A stretch of 64,000 bases of DNA from Amycolatopsis pretoriensis (GTDB lineage: Bacteria > Actinomycetota > Actinomycetes > Mycobacteriales > Pseudonocardiaceae), in assembly GCF_900107925.1 (NCBI RefSeq), contig NZ_FNUJ01000010.1, forward strand, positions 1 to 64,000, written 5' to 3'. Of the stretch, positions 40,555-49,956 are shown piece by piece. Below the pieces are notes generated by a model, which searched no databases, was not told the origin of the DNA, and saw nothing but the letters and a program-made list of their open reading frames with translations. Every line of letters starts with the position of its first letter. Positions within the stretch are counted from its first letter, which is position 1. Both the position numbers and the translations under genes were made by a program.

Positions 40555-42155
40555 TGGTACCCGCGGATCTCCTGGAAAACGTCGGACAGCTGGACTTTCC
40601 GCGCGTCGAACACCTTCCCGCCGGTCAGCGTCGCCACCTGCGTCAGCTCGTCGCTGCTCCCCTCCCCGAACAGCACGGTGAACACCGGCACCTGCTTCAT
40701 CGCGGGCGGCACCGAGCCGAACGACGCCTGGAAGCCGCCCAGCGACGAGCCGTTCGCGTTCTCGCCGTCGGTCATCAGGACGATCGAGGTGAACCGGTCC
40801 GGATCGCGCGTAGACAACGGTTCCAGCACCCGGTAGGCCTCGGAAAGGCTGTCGTAGATGGCCGTCCCGCCGTTGGCCGACAGCCCTTCGGCGAACGCCT
40901 TGATGCGCGCCAGCTCACCCGCGGGATCCTGCTCCGGCACGGTGAACGTCGTGGCCCGCGACGGAGTCGTGCTGAACGGCAGCATCGTCACCTCCTCCCG
41001 GCTCCGGAACCGCCGGAACCGGCCCGTCAGCGAGTCGTCCGCCCCGGTCAGCCCCACCAGCGCCGTCCGCAGCGAGTCGATCCGGTCGCCCTTCATCGAC
41101 CCGGACGTGTCCAGCACGTACAGCGTCCGCGACGGCCGCCGGATCTTGTCGAAGTACGCCTGCAGCAGCGCGTCCACGGCCTGCTGCGTCGCCGGGAACG
41201 GCAGCTCGACGAGGTCGCGCGCCGTGAACCGCGGCCCGAGCGCGACCCCCGGCACGACCGGCCGCCGCTGGGTGGTGTCCATGATCCGCTTCTGGACGTC
41301 GGGCGTGCGCAGGTAGTCCGCAAGCCGCTGGTGCGCCGACCGCGCGTCGTCACCGGCGGAGGCCAGCAGGGAAAGCGGGTAGTCCGCCGTGACCACGCCG
41401 TCGCTCGGGTAGACCAGCGTCAACGGCTGCGGCAGCTTCCCGGACGCGTTCGCCGACAGCAGCACGGATTCGTAGTTGATCAGCCCGTCGATCGGGTCCG
41501 GGCCGGTCGCGCGCCGGATGTACGCGTCCGACAGCCACCCCGAAGAGCCGGCCGAAAGCGCCTGGGCGCTGAAGAACTGCGTCAGCTGCGGAGTCACCGA
41601 AGCGATCTGCCGGGCGTCGATCGCGTTGCCCGCACCCGCCAGCGCCGAAGCGACGCCGACCAGCGCCGAGAACCCGGAGTTCGACGCCGACGGATCCGTC
41701 ATCCCGTAGCTGAACGCCTTCTTCCCGGCCTGCGCGGCGATTTCGCTCCAGCTGACCGGCTTCCCGGCCCACCCCAGCCGCTGGACGACCGGAGAAGCCA
41801 GCCCCAGCACCACCGGCGAGCTCATGATCTTGACCTGGTTCCCGAGCCGCTTCGCCGCTTCGGGAATGCCCGCGAGATAGCGGTTCGACGAGAACCACAC
41901 GGCGTCGTACTTGCCGTCGACACTGCCGTTGGCCAGCGCTTCGGCGCCTTCGAGTGTCCCGGTGAAGGTGAACTTGACCGTGACGCCGGTGGCCCGGGCG
42001 GCCTCGTCGAGCACCGGCTGCATGTCCGCCAGCTCGCTGCCCGCGAGGATCCGCAAGGTCCCCGGCTCGGGCTCCCCCAGCGGCGCGGACGGAGAGTCGG
42101 AACACCCCGCCAGCAACGCGGCGCCCAAGAAGAGCGCCAGCACCTTCCTGATCAT
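40551..42155 (-). CDS. Lipoprotein with substrate-binding (SBP_bac_11) and VWA domains
   Basis: 534 residues, lipobox ending ALLAGCSDS (Cys20). Residues 30-320 are a periplasmic-binding fold (LRILAGSELADMQPVLDEAA, YDAVWFSSNRYLAGIPEAA, GLINYESVLLSANASGKLPQ). Residues ~345-534 are a von Willebrand A domain with an intact MIDAS, LYVLDTSGSMKGDRIDSLR, and ...IYDSLSEAY, IVLMTDGENANGSSLGGF. Surface-exposed fusion seen with TelA/Ter-type stress operons. It overlaps TelA and the following gene by four bases each, so the four genes are one coupled unit. Confidence 0.88.
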   Translation of the reverse strand: MIRKVLALFLGAALLAGCSDSPSAPLGEPEPGTLRILAGSELADMQPVLDEAARATGVTVKFTFTGTLEGAEALANGSVDGKYDAVWFSSNRYLAGIPEAAKRLGNQVKIMSSPVVLGLASPVVQRLGWAGKPVSWSEIAAQAGKKAFSYGMTDPSASNSGFSALVGVASALAGAGNAIDARQIASVTPQLTQFFSAQALSAGSSGWLSDAYIRRATGPDPIDGLINYESVLLSANASGKLPQPLTLVYPSDGVVTADYPLSLLASAGDDARSAHQRLADYLRTPDVQKRIMDTTQRRPVVPGVALGPRFTARDLVELPFPATQQAVDALLQAYFDKIRRPSRTLYVLDTSGSMKGDRIDSLRTALVGLTGADDSLTGRFRRFRSREEVTMLPFSTTPSRATTFTVPEQDPAGELARIKAFAEGLSANGGTAIYDSLSEAYRVLEPLSTRDPDRFTSIVLMTDGENANGSSLGGFQASFGSVPPAMKQVPVFTVLFGEGSSDELTQVATLTGGKVFDARKVQLSDVFQEIRGYQ

Positions 42156-43279
42156 GCTTCCCCCTCGTGCGAACGCCGCAGGTGGTCTTCGGCGCGGCGG
42201 ATCTCGCCGGACAGCGACTCGACGGTCGCGGCCATGCTGCGGACGGCGTCGGCGCGGAACCCGTCGATCGCGTCGATCGAGGCGTAGATCCGGTCGAAGG
42301 AAGCGCGGATCGTCTCGGTCGCGACGGCCGGGTCGCTGCTCGCCTTGCGGATCTCCGCGGACTGCAGCGTCAGCAGCTCCGAGTTCGCCCGGATCAGCCC
42401 GTCGGTGGTCGCCTGCAGCGCCGCGACCTCGTCGAGGACGTCCCGCTGGCTCGCCAAAGCCCCGCTGACCAGCAGCGCGACGCGCAGTGCGGACACGGTC
42501 GTCGACACCGCCCGTTCGACGCCGCGGATCAGCTCGTCGTTGTTCTTGCGCACCAGGTCCAGCGCGAGGTAGCCCTGCGCGCTGACGGCCAGCTGCGTCA
42601 GCAGGTCCTGGTGCCGCTGCCGGATCGGGTACAGCACGTCCGCGCGCAACGCGTTGGCGCGCCCGGGATCCGTGAGGTCGAAGACGCCGGCCTGAGCCTC
42701 GATCGCGCTGTCGACGGCCTCGGCGAGCGCGGCCGCTTCGGCGAGCTTCCCCATCACCTTCCACAGCCGCTCGCGTTCGCCCTTGATCGAGGCGTTGTCG
42801 CGGCGCAGGACGTCCTGGCGACCACGCAGGTCGACGACCAGCGCGTTGACCGGCTCGTTCGCCGCGCGGTAGCGGTCCAGCGCCCGCTTCGCGCCGGCCG
42901 CGGCCGGGAACATCCCCAGCAGCTTCCGGCCGGTCAGCGGCAGCTTCGCCGGGTCCAGCTCGGCGACGGTCCGGCGCAGGCTCGCGAGGCTCGTCGTGAC
43001 GCCGTCTTGCGGCGACGCCGTGCTGCGCAACGACCGGTCAAGCATCGTCCCGGCGACTCCGGCCGCCGCGCGCATGTCGGCCTCGCCGACGGTCAGCAGC
43101 TCGTCGAGCAGGTCGGTGAACTCCGGCGAACGGACGTCGAGGGCTTCGAGCCGGGAGGCGAACTCCGAAGCGCGAACGGTGATTTCCGTCCGGGTATCGG
43201 AACTGAGCGTGATCAGCCCGGCGGCACGCTCGGCCGGGATCGCGGTGACCGGCTCGGGCGGGGTGAGCGCGAAGTCCAT
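42152..43279 (-). CDS. TelA/toxic anion resistance family protein
   Basis: 375 residues, almost wholly alpha-helical and coiled-coil. The family signature appears as LRRDNASIKGERERLWKVMG, EALAE-type helices, YPIRQRHQDLLTQLAVSAQG, LALDLVRKNNDELIRGVERA and VSTTVSALRVALLVSGALAS, in the order expected for TelA/YaaN/KlaA. TelA proteins are linked to tellurite and colicin resistance and to membrane-associated stress complexes with XpaC; mechanism unclear. One base separates it from the upstream binding-protein gene, and it overlaps the VWA gene (ATGA). Confidence 0.88.
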   Translation of the reverse strand: MDFALTPPEPVTAIPAERAAGLITLSSDTRTEITVRASEFASRLEALDVRSPEFTDLLDELLTVGEADMRAAAGVAGTMLDRSLRSTASPQDGVTTSLASLRRTVAELDPAKLPLTGRKLLGMFPAAAGAKRALDRYRAANEPVNALVVDLRGRQDVLRRDNASIKGERERLWKVMGKLAEAAALAEAVDSAIEAQAGVFDLTDPGRANALRADVLYPIRQRHQDLLTQLAVSAQGYLALDLVRKNNDELIRGVERAVSTTVSALRVALLVSGALASQRDVLDEVAALQATTDGLIRANSELLTLQSAEIRKASSDPAVATETIRASFDRIYASIDAIDGFRADAVRSMAATVESLSGEIRRAEDHLRRSHEGEA

Positions 43280-43280
43280 G

Positions 43281-44357
43281 TCAGTACTGCTTGCCGACGG
43301 CGTCGAGCAGCCGCTCGAGGGTTTCGAACGACGGCGGTTCGACGGCGTCCACCAGGTCGGCGGGCACGTGGGCCGGCGCGGCGACCTCGGCGAACAGCTT
43401 CGGATCGGTCGTGCGGAAGCCGAAGGTCGCGGCGAGCTTGCCCAGGTCGGGATCGGTCGCGAGGAGCTGCCCGACCTTGTCGCCGTCGCCGGTCAGCGGC
43501 ACCAGCGTGTGCTTCGAGTAGACCGTCGGCGCGGTGTAGAGCATTCGCATGTCGGGCCGGATCGAGCCGTCGCCGCTCACCACGCGGCCGACGAACTGCG
43601 ACTCGTAGATCAGCGCCAGCGGCGTCTTGCCCATGCCCGCGGACAGGTAGTCCTCGAACGGCCCTTCGGTGCTGTTCTGCGTGTACCCCTGGTCCAGGAA
43701 CAGCTTCGCCACCGACGGCAGCACCTTCGCCTCCTGGCCGGGCGTGCTGACGACGGCGTTCCCGTTGGCCACGAAGGAAACGATCGACAGGTACATCGCC
43801 GCGGAGTTCGACTCACGCGGGTCGGTCGTCGTGACCAGGACGTTCTTGCGCGCCGGGTACGCGGTGTTGCCGGGCAGCTGGTCCCAGCGCGTCCCGGCCT
43901 TCGCCAGGTCGAGGTACTCCGCGATGTCCAGGACGTCGTAGTCGCCGGCGCCTTTGTGCACCACGCCGTTGGCCTTCAGGAGAGCCACGATCGGCTCGAA
44001 GGTGGCGACGGCCATCGGCGACTGGAACGGCGTGTACACCGTGGTCACCTTGCGGTCGCGCTGGATCTTCTGCGCCGCGGGCGACGACGACGGGAACGCG
44101 AAGGCGTACTTCCCGAGGTCGACGGTCGTCGCGATCTGCCGCGAGCCGGCGGTGTCCACTTCGACCTTGAGCCCGTGCTTGGCGAAGGCGTCGACGACGC
44201 GCTGGTCGGTGAAGAAAGCCTGCTTCTCCGACCCGATCACCCCGCGCACGGTCGTCGTGGAGCCCGCGGCGCTGTCGTCGCCGCGGCCCCAGACGATCAC
44301 CCCCGCGACGGCCAGCACCAGCACCACGGCCAGTCCGATCGACACCCGGCGTTTCAC
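43281..44357 (-). CDS. Membrane-anchored substrate-binding-like protein of the TelA operon
   Basis: 358 residues from a GTG with GGGGAG six bases upstream. One N-terminal membrane helix (VSIGLAVVLVLAVAGVIVWG) anchors an extracytoplasmic type II binding-protein fold: TVRGVIGSEKQAFFTDQRVV, FAFPSSSPAAQKIQ, LAGKT-like LIYESQFVGRV and TAPTVYSKHTLVPLTGDGDK. It resembles the binding domain of the VWA fusion two genes on. First gene of the four-gene operon. Ligand unknown; no permease or ATPase accompanies it, so sensing rather than transport is inferred. Confidence 0.8.
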   Translation of the reverse strand: MKRRVSIGLAVVLVLAVAGVIVWGRGDDSAAGSTTTVRGVIGSEKQAFFTDQRVVDAFAKHGLKVEVDTAGSRQIATTVDLGKYAFAFPSSSPAAQKIQRDRKVTTVYTPFQSPMAVATFEPIVALLKANGVVHKGAGDYDVLDIAEYLDLAKAGTRWDQLPGNTAYPARKNVLVTTTDPRESNSAAMYLSIVSFVANGNAVVSTPGQEAKVLPSVAKLFLDQGYTQNSTEGPFEDYLSAGMGKTPLALIYESQFVGRVVSGDGSIRPDMRMLYTAPTVYSKHTLVPLTGDGDKVGQLLATDPDLGKLAATFGFRTTDPKLFAEVAAPAHVPADLVDAVEPPSFETLERLLDAVGKQY

Positions 44358-44439
44358 TTACCACTCCCCTCGACGGGCCTTCGCTCATTGGACGCGGGAG
44401 CGAGCCGGTTCGAAGTGAACGGCAGGTGAAGGAACGGTC

Positions 44440-45933
44440 TCAGGTCACCGGGAACCAGGTCCCGGACGCCCATTCCGTGTCGCCCCAGGCCTTTCGCTCG
44501 TCGGAGCGTGGATCGAGCACCAAGTCGGTGTCTTCCCGGAAAACCAGCACCGGCCGGAGTTCGGGGCCGTACGGCGGCCACTCGGGACCGTCCGCGTCCG
44601 CGACGCCGTCGCGGATGAACCGCACCCAGGCGCGGTGGATGAGCAGCGCCGCACGCTCGCGCTTCGGGTTCACCTGCGTCGCTTCGGCGAACAACGGCAG
44701 CGGCGTCTTCCACGCCATCGTCGTCTCGGTGCCGTGGCCGCCGTCGAGCTGCTCGGGGACGCCGGGCGCGGCGATGTCGATGCGGTAGCGGTAGACGGGT
44801 GCGTGCGCGGACTGCGCGTCGGCCAGGCGCTGCGTCGGGATGCCGTACCGTTCGTCGCCCATCGCGGCGATTCGAGCGGCCTTCAGGTCCGGGACGCGGC
44901 GAAGGTACGTCTCGAGAAGGTGCGAAGCGCGTTCGCCGCCGAGGATTCCCTCGAGCACACCGGACGCCGGGGCCGTCGCGACGTCGTCACCGAGCATCAA
45001 CGCGTACGTGCTGCCCTCGTTGCTGTTGCAGCCGACCAGAAGCGGGATCCCGGCCGCGCTCCCCCGGCGGATCGGCTCGATCGGCACCTCCGGCAGCACG
45101 CGCGGGTGCAGCGTCGGACGCCAGAGCCACAACGCCTCCAACCCGGACAGGATCCGCTCCTGCGCCTCGACGAACTCCTTGGCGGGCAACGCCCTGAGCG
45201 CGGCCATGTCGTGGCAGCCGACTTCGTCGAGCAGCTGCCGGGCCAGCTCCGTCCCGGCCGCCGGCGTCGCCACGTGGTCCGCGCCGCCGCTGCTGCTGAT
45301 CGCCCGCGCGAACAACCCCTGGCCCAGCGGGCTGCCCATCAGGTTCCCGACGCTCTTCGCGCCCGCCGAGACGCCGTACACGGTGATCCGCTCCGGGTCG
45401 CCGCCGAACGCGGAGACGTTGCGGCGCACCCACTTCAAGGCCTCGACCTGGTCGAGGAACCCGCACACGCCGGCGTCCGCTTCGGACTCGCCGAAGATGC
45501 CGGCGAGGTGCAGGAAGCCGAGCGAACCGAGCCGGTAGTTGATCGTGACGACGACGATCCCGGCGCGCGCGAACTCCTCGCCGTCGCCCAGCTGCTCGCC
45601 GTGCCCGACGCGGTAGCCGCCACCGTGCAGCCAGAACAGCACCGGCCACCCGCCCTCGGGTGCGGGACCGTCGGGCGTGCAGACGTTGAGGTACAGGCAG
45701 TCCTCGTCGCACACCGCGGCCGGGTTCATCGGGTCCGGCGACTGCATGGCGTGCGGCCCGTACTCCGTCGCGACGTGCACGCCACCCGAGAGCGACGGCG
45801 GCCGCGGGGCCTTCCAGCGCAGCTCGCCGACCGGCGGACGGGCGTACGGAACTCCGCGCCAGGCGCGGACGCCGTCACCCGCCAGCCCCACCAGCGCCCC
45901 GAGCTCGGTCGTGACCGTCGGGACGGAAGCCAT
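44440..45933 (-). CDS. Type B carboxylesterase (para-nitrobenzyl esterase family)
   Basis: 497 residues. Alpha/beta hydrolase: RAWRGVPYARPPVGELRWKA, DCLYLNVCTP, oxyanion hole FWLHGGGYRVG, nucleophile elbow ITVYGVSAGAKSVGNLM (Ser in GVSAG), acid glutamate in NSNEGSTY and histidine in GGHGTETTMAW. Hydrolyses carboxylic esters; natural substrate unknown. No signal peptide. Overlaps the histidine kinase stop by one base, placing it at the end of that operon. Confidence 0.9.
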   Translation of the reverse strand: MASVPTVTTELGALVGLAGDGVRAWRGVPYARPPVGELRWKAPRPPSLSGGVHVATEYGPHAMQSPDPMNPAAVCDEDCLYLNVCTPDGPAPEGGWPVLFWLHGGGYRVGHGEQLGDGEEFARAGIVVVTINYRLGSLGFLHLAGIFGESEADAGVCGFLDQVEALKWVRRNVSAFGGDPERITVYGVSAGAKSVGNLMGSPLGQGLFARAISSSGGADHVATPAAGTELARQLLDEVGCHDMAALRALPAKEFVEAQERILSGLEALWLWRPTLHPRVLPEVPIEPIRRGSAAGIPLLVGCNSNEGSTYALMLGDDVATAPASGVLEGILGGERASHLLETYLRRVPDLKAARIAAMGDERYGIPTQRLADAQSAHAPVYRYRIDIAAPGVPEQLDGGHGTETTMAWKTPLPLFAEATQVNPKRERAALLIHRAWVRFIRDGVADADGPEWPPYGPELRPVLVFREDTDLVLDPRSDERKAWGDTEWASGTWFPVT

Positions 45934-47354
45934 CAGAGCGAGGCCTGCTCGACCGTCGGCAGGCAGACCTCGAACCGGGTGTTCCCGGGCTCGGACTCGA
46001 CGCGCAGATCGCCCTGGTGGCGTTCGACGACGATCTTCCACGAGATGTCCAGGCCGAGCCCGGTGCCCTCGCCGACCGGCTTCGTCGTGAAGAACGGCTC
46101 GAAGATCCGCTGCCGGATGTCCGCCGGGATGCCGGGGCCGGTATCGCCGATCTCGACCCGGATCTGGTCGTCGACGCGCCAGGTGCGCAGCGTCAGCGTG
46201 CCTTCGCCGGCCATCGCGCCGAGCGCGTTGTCGATGATGTTCGTCCAGACCTGGTTCAGCTCCGCCGGGTACGCCGGGATCTTCGGCAGGCTCCGGTCGT
46301 ACTCCTTGACGACGCGGATCCCGCTGCCGATCTTGCCGGACAGCATCACGAGCGTGGAGTCGAGGCCGTCGTGGACGTCGACCCACTGGTGCGGCGCCCG
46401 GTCCATCTGCGAGTACTGCTTGGCCTTGCCGACCAGCGCGGAGATGCGCGTGGTGGAATCCTCGATCTCGCCCATCAGCATCTCGGTCTCGAGCGCGTAG
46501 GCGAGCCAGCGGACGGCGCCGTCGATGAACGTGTCGCCGACCTGCTCGAGGACGTTGTCCAGGTCGGTCGTGGTCAGCCCGGCGCGGACGTAGATGTCGG
46601 CGAGGTCCCAGCCGCCGTCGATCTCGCGCTCGTCGAACCAGTCGCCGATCTCGTCCTCGCGGTCGGCCTGCTGCATCGCGGACAGCTTCTCGGCCTGCGC
46701 GACCTGCTTGACCAGGCGTTCCTGGACGTCGATGAGCTGGTAGAGCAGCTCCGGCTCGATGTCCTTCTTGGCCAGGAAGGCGAGCTTGTGCCGCATGCCG
46801 GCGACGCGTTCGCGCAGGGCGGACGTCGCCCGGACGGCGGCCGCGGCCGGGTTGTTCAGCTCGTGCGTCAGGCCGGCCGACAGCTCACCGAGGGCGAGCA
46901 GGCGGCGGCGCGAGCCGATCACGGTGTCGCTGTTGCGCCACCCCAGGTACATGCCCTCCAGCAGGTGCGTCGCCATCGGGAACCACTTGCGGAACTCGAC
47001 GGAGAACTCCTTCGACGGCAGCGCGAGCAGCGTGACGTCGGACAGCGCGCGCACGGTCGCGCCGTAGCGGTGGTCGTCGTCCTGGTGCACGAAGAACTGC
47101 GTCGCGCCGAAGTAGGCACCGCGCTGGTCGGACCGGTTGGTCTCCACCTCGGTGCCGCTGACCAGGCGCGTCATCCGGATGGCGCCGCCGAGCAGGACGT
47201 AGAAGCAGGTCGCCTCGCCGCCCTCGCTGATGATCGTCGAGTCGCCTTCGTACTCCTCGAGCACGGCGTTGTCGGCGACCCAGTCGAGCTGCGCCTCGGA
47301 AAGGTGTTCGAAAAGGAAGAGCCCGCGAAGCTCTTCCCGCGGCAGTGCGCTCAT
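45933..47354 (-). CDS. Sensor histidine kinase with N-terminal cyclic-nucleotide-binding domain
   Basis: 473 residues, soluble. Residues 10-130 are a CRP-type cNMP-binding domain (FLFEHLSEAQLDWVADNAVL, ISEGGEATCFYVLLGGAIRM, AYFGATQFF). The dimerisation helix carries LGELSAGLTHELNNPAAAAV with phosphoacceptor His164, and the HATPase domain has NIIDNALGAM, EIGDTGPGIP and GTGLGLDI. The central region 175-330 is helical. It overlaps by four bases the response regulator/flavoprotein fusion, its obvious partner. Ligand of the cNMP domain is not known; it may bind no nucleotide. Confidence 0.92.
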   Translation of the reverse strand: MSALPREELRGLFLFEHLSEAQLDWVADNAVLEEYEGDSTIISEGGEATCFYVLLGGAIRMTRLVSGTEVETNRSDQRGAYFGATQFFVHQDDDHRYGATVRALSDVTLLALPSKEFSVEFRKWFPMATHLLEGMYLGWRNSDTVIGSRRRLLALGELSAGLTHELNNPAAAAVRATSALRERVAGMRHKLAFLAKKDIEPELLYQLIDVQERLVKQVAQAEKLSAMQQADREDEIGDWFDEREIDGGWDLADIYVRAGLTTTDLDNVLEQVGDTFIDGAVRWLAYALETEMLMGEIEDSTTRISALVGKAKQYSQMDRAPHQWVDVHDGLDSTLVMLSGKIGSGIRVVKEYDRSLPKIPAYPAELNQVWTNIIDNALGAMAGEGTLTLRTWRVDDQIRVEIGDTGPGIPADIRQRIFEPFFTTKPVGEGTGLGLDISWKIVVERHQGDLRVESEPGNTRFEVCLPTVEQASL

Positions 47355-49003
47355 TGTTCCTCCAGGTACCGGTGTACCAGCGTCACGGCCATCGCGCCCT
47401 CGCCGACCGCGGACGCCACCCGCTTGACCGACTGGGACCGCACGTCACCGGCCACGAACACGCCGGGGATGGACGACTCGAGGTAGTACGGATCACGGTC
47501 GAGGGCCCAGCCGGCCGGGCGCTGCGCGTTCGCCGTCAGGTCCGGTCCCGTGCACACGAAGCCGTGCTCGTCGCGGTGGATGCCCTCGCCCAGCCAGTCG
47601 GTGCGCGGGGCGGCGCCGATGAAGATGAACAGGTGGCCGGAGTCGACCGTCTCGGTGACGCCGTTTTCGCACAGCGTGAGCCGCTCGAGGTGCTCGTCGC
47701 CGTGGGCCTGCTTGACCGTGGTGTGCGTCCGGACGTGGATGTTCTCGATGCCGGCGATCTGCTCGATCAGGTAGTGCGACATCGACGCCTCCAGCGAGGT
47801 GCCGCGCACCAGGATCGTGACGTCGCTGGCGTGCCGGGAGAAGAACACCGCGGCCTGGCCGGCGGAGTTCGCGCCGCCGACGATGTAGACGTGCTCGCCC
47901 TTGCACTCGGGGGCCTCGGTCGCGGCCGAGCCGTAGTAGACGCCGCGGCCGGTCAGCTCCTCGATGCCCTCGGCCTCCAGCGCGCGGTAGGTGACGCCGC
48001 TGGCCAGGATCACCGAGTGGGCGGCGATCTCGGTGCCGTCGCCGAAGGTGACGACCCGGGACGAGCCGCGGGCTTCGAGGCCGACGACGTCACGCGCGGT
48101 CAGCACCTCGGCGCCGAACTTCTGCGCCTGGCGCCGCGCCCGGTCGGTCAGCTGCGCGCCGGAGACGCCGTCGGGGAAGCCGAGGTAGTTCTCGATGCGC
48201 GAGCTGGTGCCGGCCTGGCCGCCGGTGGCCTTCTTCTCGACGAGGACCGTGCGCAGGCCCTCGGACGCGCCGTAGACGGCGGCGCCGAGGCCGGCCGGGC
48301 CGCCGCCGATCACGACGAGGTCGTAGAACTCCTGCGCCGGGCGCGTCGACAGGCCGACGGCGTCGGCGATCTCGCTGCCGCTGGGGTTCTTGAGCACGGT
48401 GCCGTCGGGGGTGACGACGACCGGGATGTCCTGCTCGGTGGCCTCCGCGGCCTGCAGGATCCGGCGGCCCTCGTCGTCATCGACGGAGAACCAGCGGTAC
48501 GGGACGGCGTTGCGAGCGAGGAAGTCGCGCATCTGGAACGACGGCGAGTTGTACCGGTGGCCGATGAGCTTGACCTCCTCGACCGGCCGGTCGCCGACCG
48601 CCTTCCAGGTCTCGACCAGCGCGTCGATCACCGGGTAGAGCTTCTCCTCCGGCGGGTCCCACGGCTTGAGCAGGTAGTGGTCGACGTCGACGACGTTGAT
48701 CGCCTGGATCGCGGCGTCGGTGTCGGCGTAGGCGGTCAGCAGCGCGCGGCGGGCGTGCGGGAACAGGTCCATCGCCTTCTCGAGGAAGGCGATCCCGTCC
48801 ATCTGCGGCATCCGGTAGTCGGCGAGGATGGCCGCGACGGCGTCGCCGCGCAGCTTGATCTCGCGCAGGGCTTCGAGCGCGTCCATGCCGGAGTCGGCAC
48901 GGATGACGCGGTAGTCCTTCCCGTAGCGGCGCCGCAGGTCGCGGGCGACCGAGCGGGACACGGCGGGATCGTCGTCGACGGTCATCAGGATCGGCTGGCT
49001 CAC
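47351..49003 (-). CDS. Response regulator fused to glutaredoxin-like and thioredoxin-reductase-like domains
   Basis: 550 residues. Residues 1-125 are a receiver domain (MTVDDD, phosphoacceptor D62 in ILADYRMPQMDG, LLKPW with K113). Residues ~145-215 look like a glutaredoxin fold without a CxxC (YNSPSFQMRDFLARNAVPYR, DIPVVVTPDGT). Residues 228-550 are a TrxB-type flavoprotein: FAD motif LVVIGGGPAGLGAAVYG, NADPH motif VYIVGGANSAGQAAVFFS, GVFVAGDVR. The redox-active CATC of TrxB is replaced (YYGSAATEAP, 356-365), so it cannot reduce thioredoxin in the usual way. Phosphorylation by the adjacent kinase may gate an NADPH-dependent flavin activity. First characterised only as a fusion family, function open. 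Confidence 0.9.
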   Translation of the reverse strand: MSQPILMTVDDDPAVSRSVARDLRRRYGKDYRVIRADSGMDALEALREIKLRGDAVAAILADYRMPQMDGIAFLEKAMDLFPHARRALLTAYADTDAAIQAINVVDVDHYLLKPWDPPEEKLYPVIDALVETWKAVGDRPVEEVKLIGHRYNSPSFQMRDFLARNAVPYRWFSVDDDEGRRILQAAEATEQDIPVVVTPDGTVLKNPSGSEIADAVGLSTRPAQEFYDLVVIGGGPAGLGAAVYGASEGLRTVLVEKKATGGQAGTSSRIENYLGFPDGVSGAQLTDRARRQAQKFGAEVLTARDVVGLEARGSSRVVTFGDGTEIAAHSVILASGVTYRALEAEGIEELTGRGVYYGSAATEAPECKGEHVYIVGGANSAGQAAVFFSRHASDVTILVRGTSLEASMSHYLIEQIAGIENIHVRTHTTVKQAHGDEHLERLTLCENGVTETVDSGHLFIFIGAAPRTDWLGEGIHRDEHGFVCTGPDLTANAQRPAGWALDRDPYYLESSIPGVFVAGDVRSQSVKRVASAVGEGAMAVTLVHRYLEEQ

Positions 49004-49025
49004 GAGATGCAGCCTACGGCGCTTC

Positions 49026-49943
49026 TCAGGCCGTTGGGGAAGACCGCCGTTTCGGCACCTGGACCCGCTCCAGGTCCTCGGCCACGACGATCTCGCCGTC
49101 GAACTCGGCCTTCGCCTCCTCCAGGAAGCGCGCGGGATCGGGGTAGCGCTGCGAGAAGTGCGTCAGGACCAGTTGCCGGACACCGCACTCGGCGGCGACG
49201 CGGGCCGCCTGCTGGGCGGTCAGGTGGCCGAAGTCCCGCGCCAGGTGGGTGTCTTCCGCGAGGAAGGTCGCCTCGATGACGAGCATGTCGGCGTTTTCGC
49301 CGAGCGCGTACACCGCGTCGCAGAGGCGGGTGTCCATGACGAACGCGAACCGCTGGCCGGGCCTCGGCGTGCTGACGTCTTCGAGACGTGTGTTCCCGAG
49401 CCGGCCCTCTCGCTGGAGGCGTCCGACGTCGGGACCGCTGATGCCGTGTTCCCTCAGCTTCTCCGGGAGCATCGTGCGGCCGTCCGGTTCGGTCAGGCGG
49501 TAGCCGAAGGCCTCGACCGGGTGGCTCAGGCGCCGGGCCTCGAGGGCGAACTTCGTCCCGCCGGCGATCGGGCCGTCCTCGGCGATCGGGTGTTCGCGCA
49601 GGTCAGCCGTCTCGTAGAACGCCGTCGCGTGTCGCAGCCGCTCGAAGTAGTGCGCGCCGGACGCCGGGAAGTGCGCGTGGACCGGGTGCTGGACCTTGTC
49701 CAGGGAGAGGCGCTGGATCACGCCGGAGAGGCCGAGGCTGTGGTCGCCGTGGAAGTGCGTGACGCAGAGGCGCGTGATGTCCGTGGCGGCCACGCCCGCC
49801 CGCAGCATCTGGCGCTGGGTGCCCTCGCCGGGGTCGAAGAGGATGCCCTCGCCGTCCCAGCGCAGGAGGTAGCCGTTCTGGTTGCGGTGGCGCGTAGGCA
49901 CCTGGCTCGCGGTGCCCAGCACCACCAGTTCGCGGGTCGACAC
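49026..49943 (-). CDS. rnz: Ribonuclease Z
   Basis: 305 residues. Metallo-beta-lactamase fold of the tRNase Z group: LVVLGTASQVPTRHRNQNGY, the zinc motif TRLCVTHFHGDHSLGLSGVI, FVMDTRLCDAV, the conserved IEATFL...HLTAQQAARVAAE and VLTHFSQRY. It cleaves the 3' trailer of tRNA precursors that lack an encoded CCA; the tRNA-Ala at 53140 is such a case. Fourteen bases follow the HdeD-like stop and 22 precede the fusion gene, so it lies in the same leftward run. Confidence 0.92.
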   Translation of the reverse strand: MSTRELVVLGTASQVPTRHRNQNGYLLRWDGEGILFDPGEGTQRQMLRAGVAATDITRLCVTHFHGDHSLGLSGVIQRLSLDKVQHPVHAHFPASGAHYFERLRHATAFYETADLREHPIAEDGPIAGGTKFALEARRLSHPVEAFGYRLTEPDGRTMLPEKLREHGISGPDVGRLQREGRLGNTRLEDVSTPRPGQRFAFVMDTRLCDAVYALGENADMLVIEATFLAEDTHLARDFGHLTAQQAARVAAECGVRQLVLTHFSQRYPDPARFLEEAKAEFDGEIVVAEDLERVQVPKRRSSPTA

Positions 49944-49956
49944 CCCCGCACGCTAC

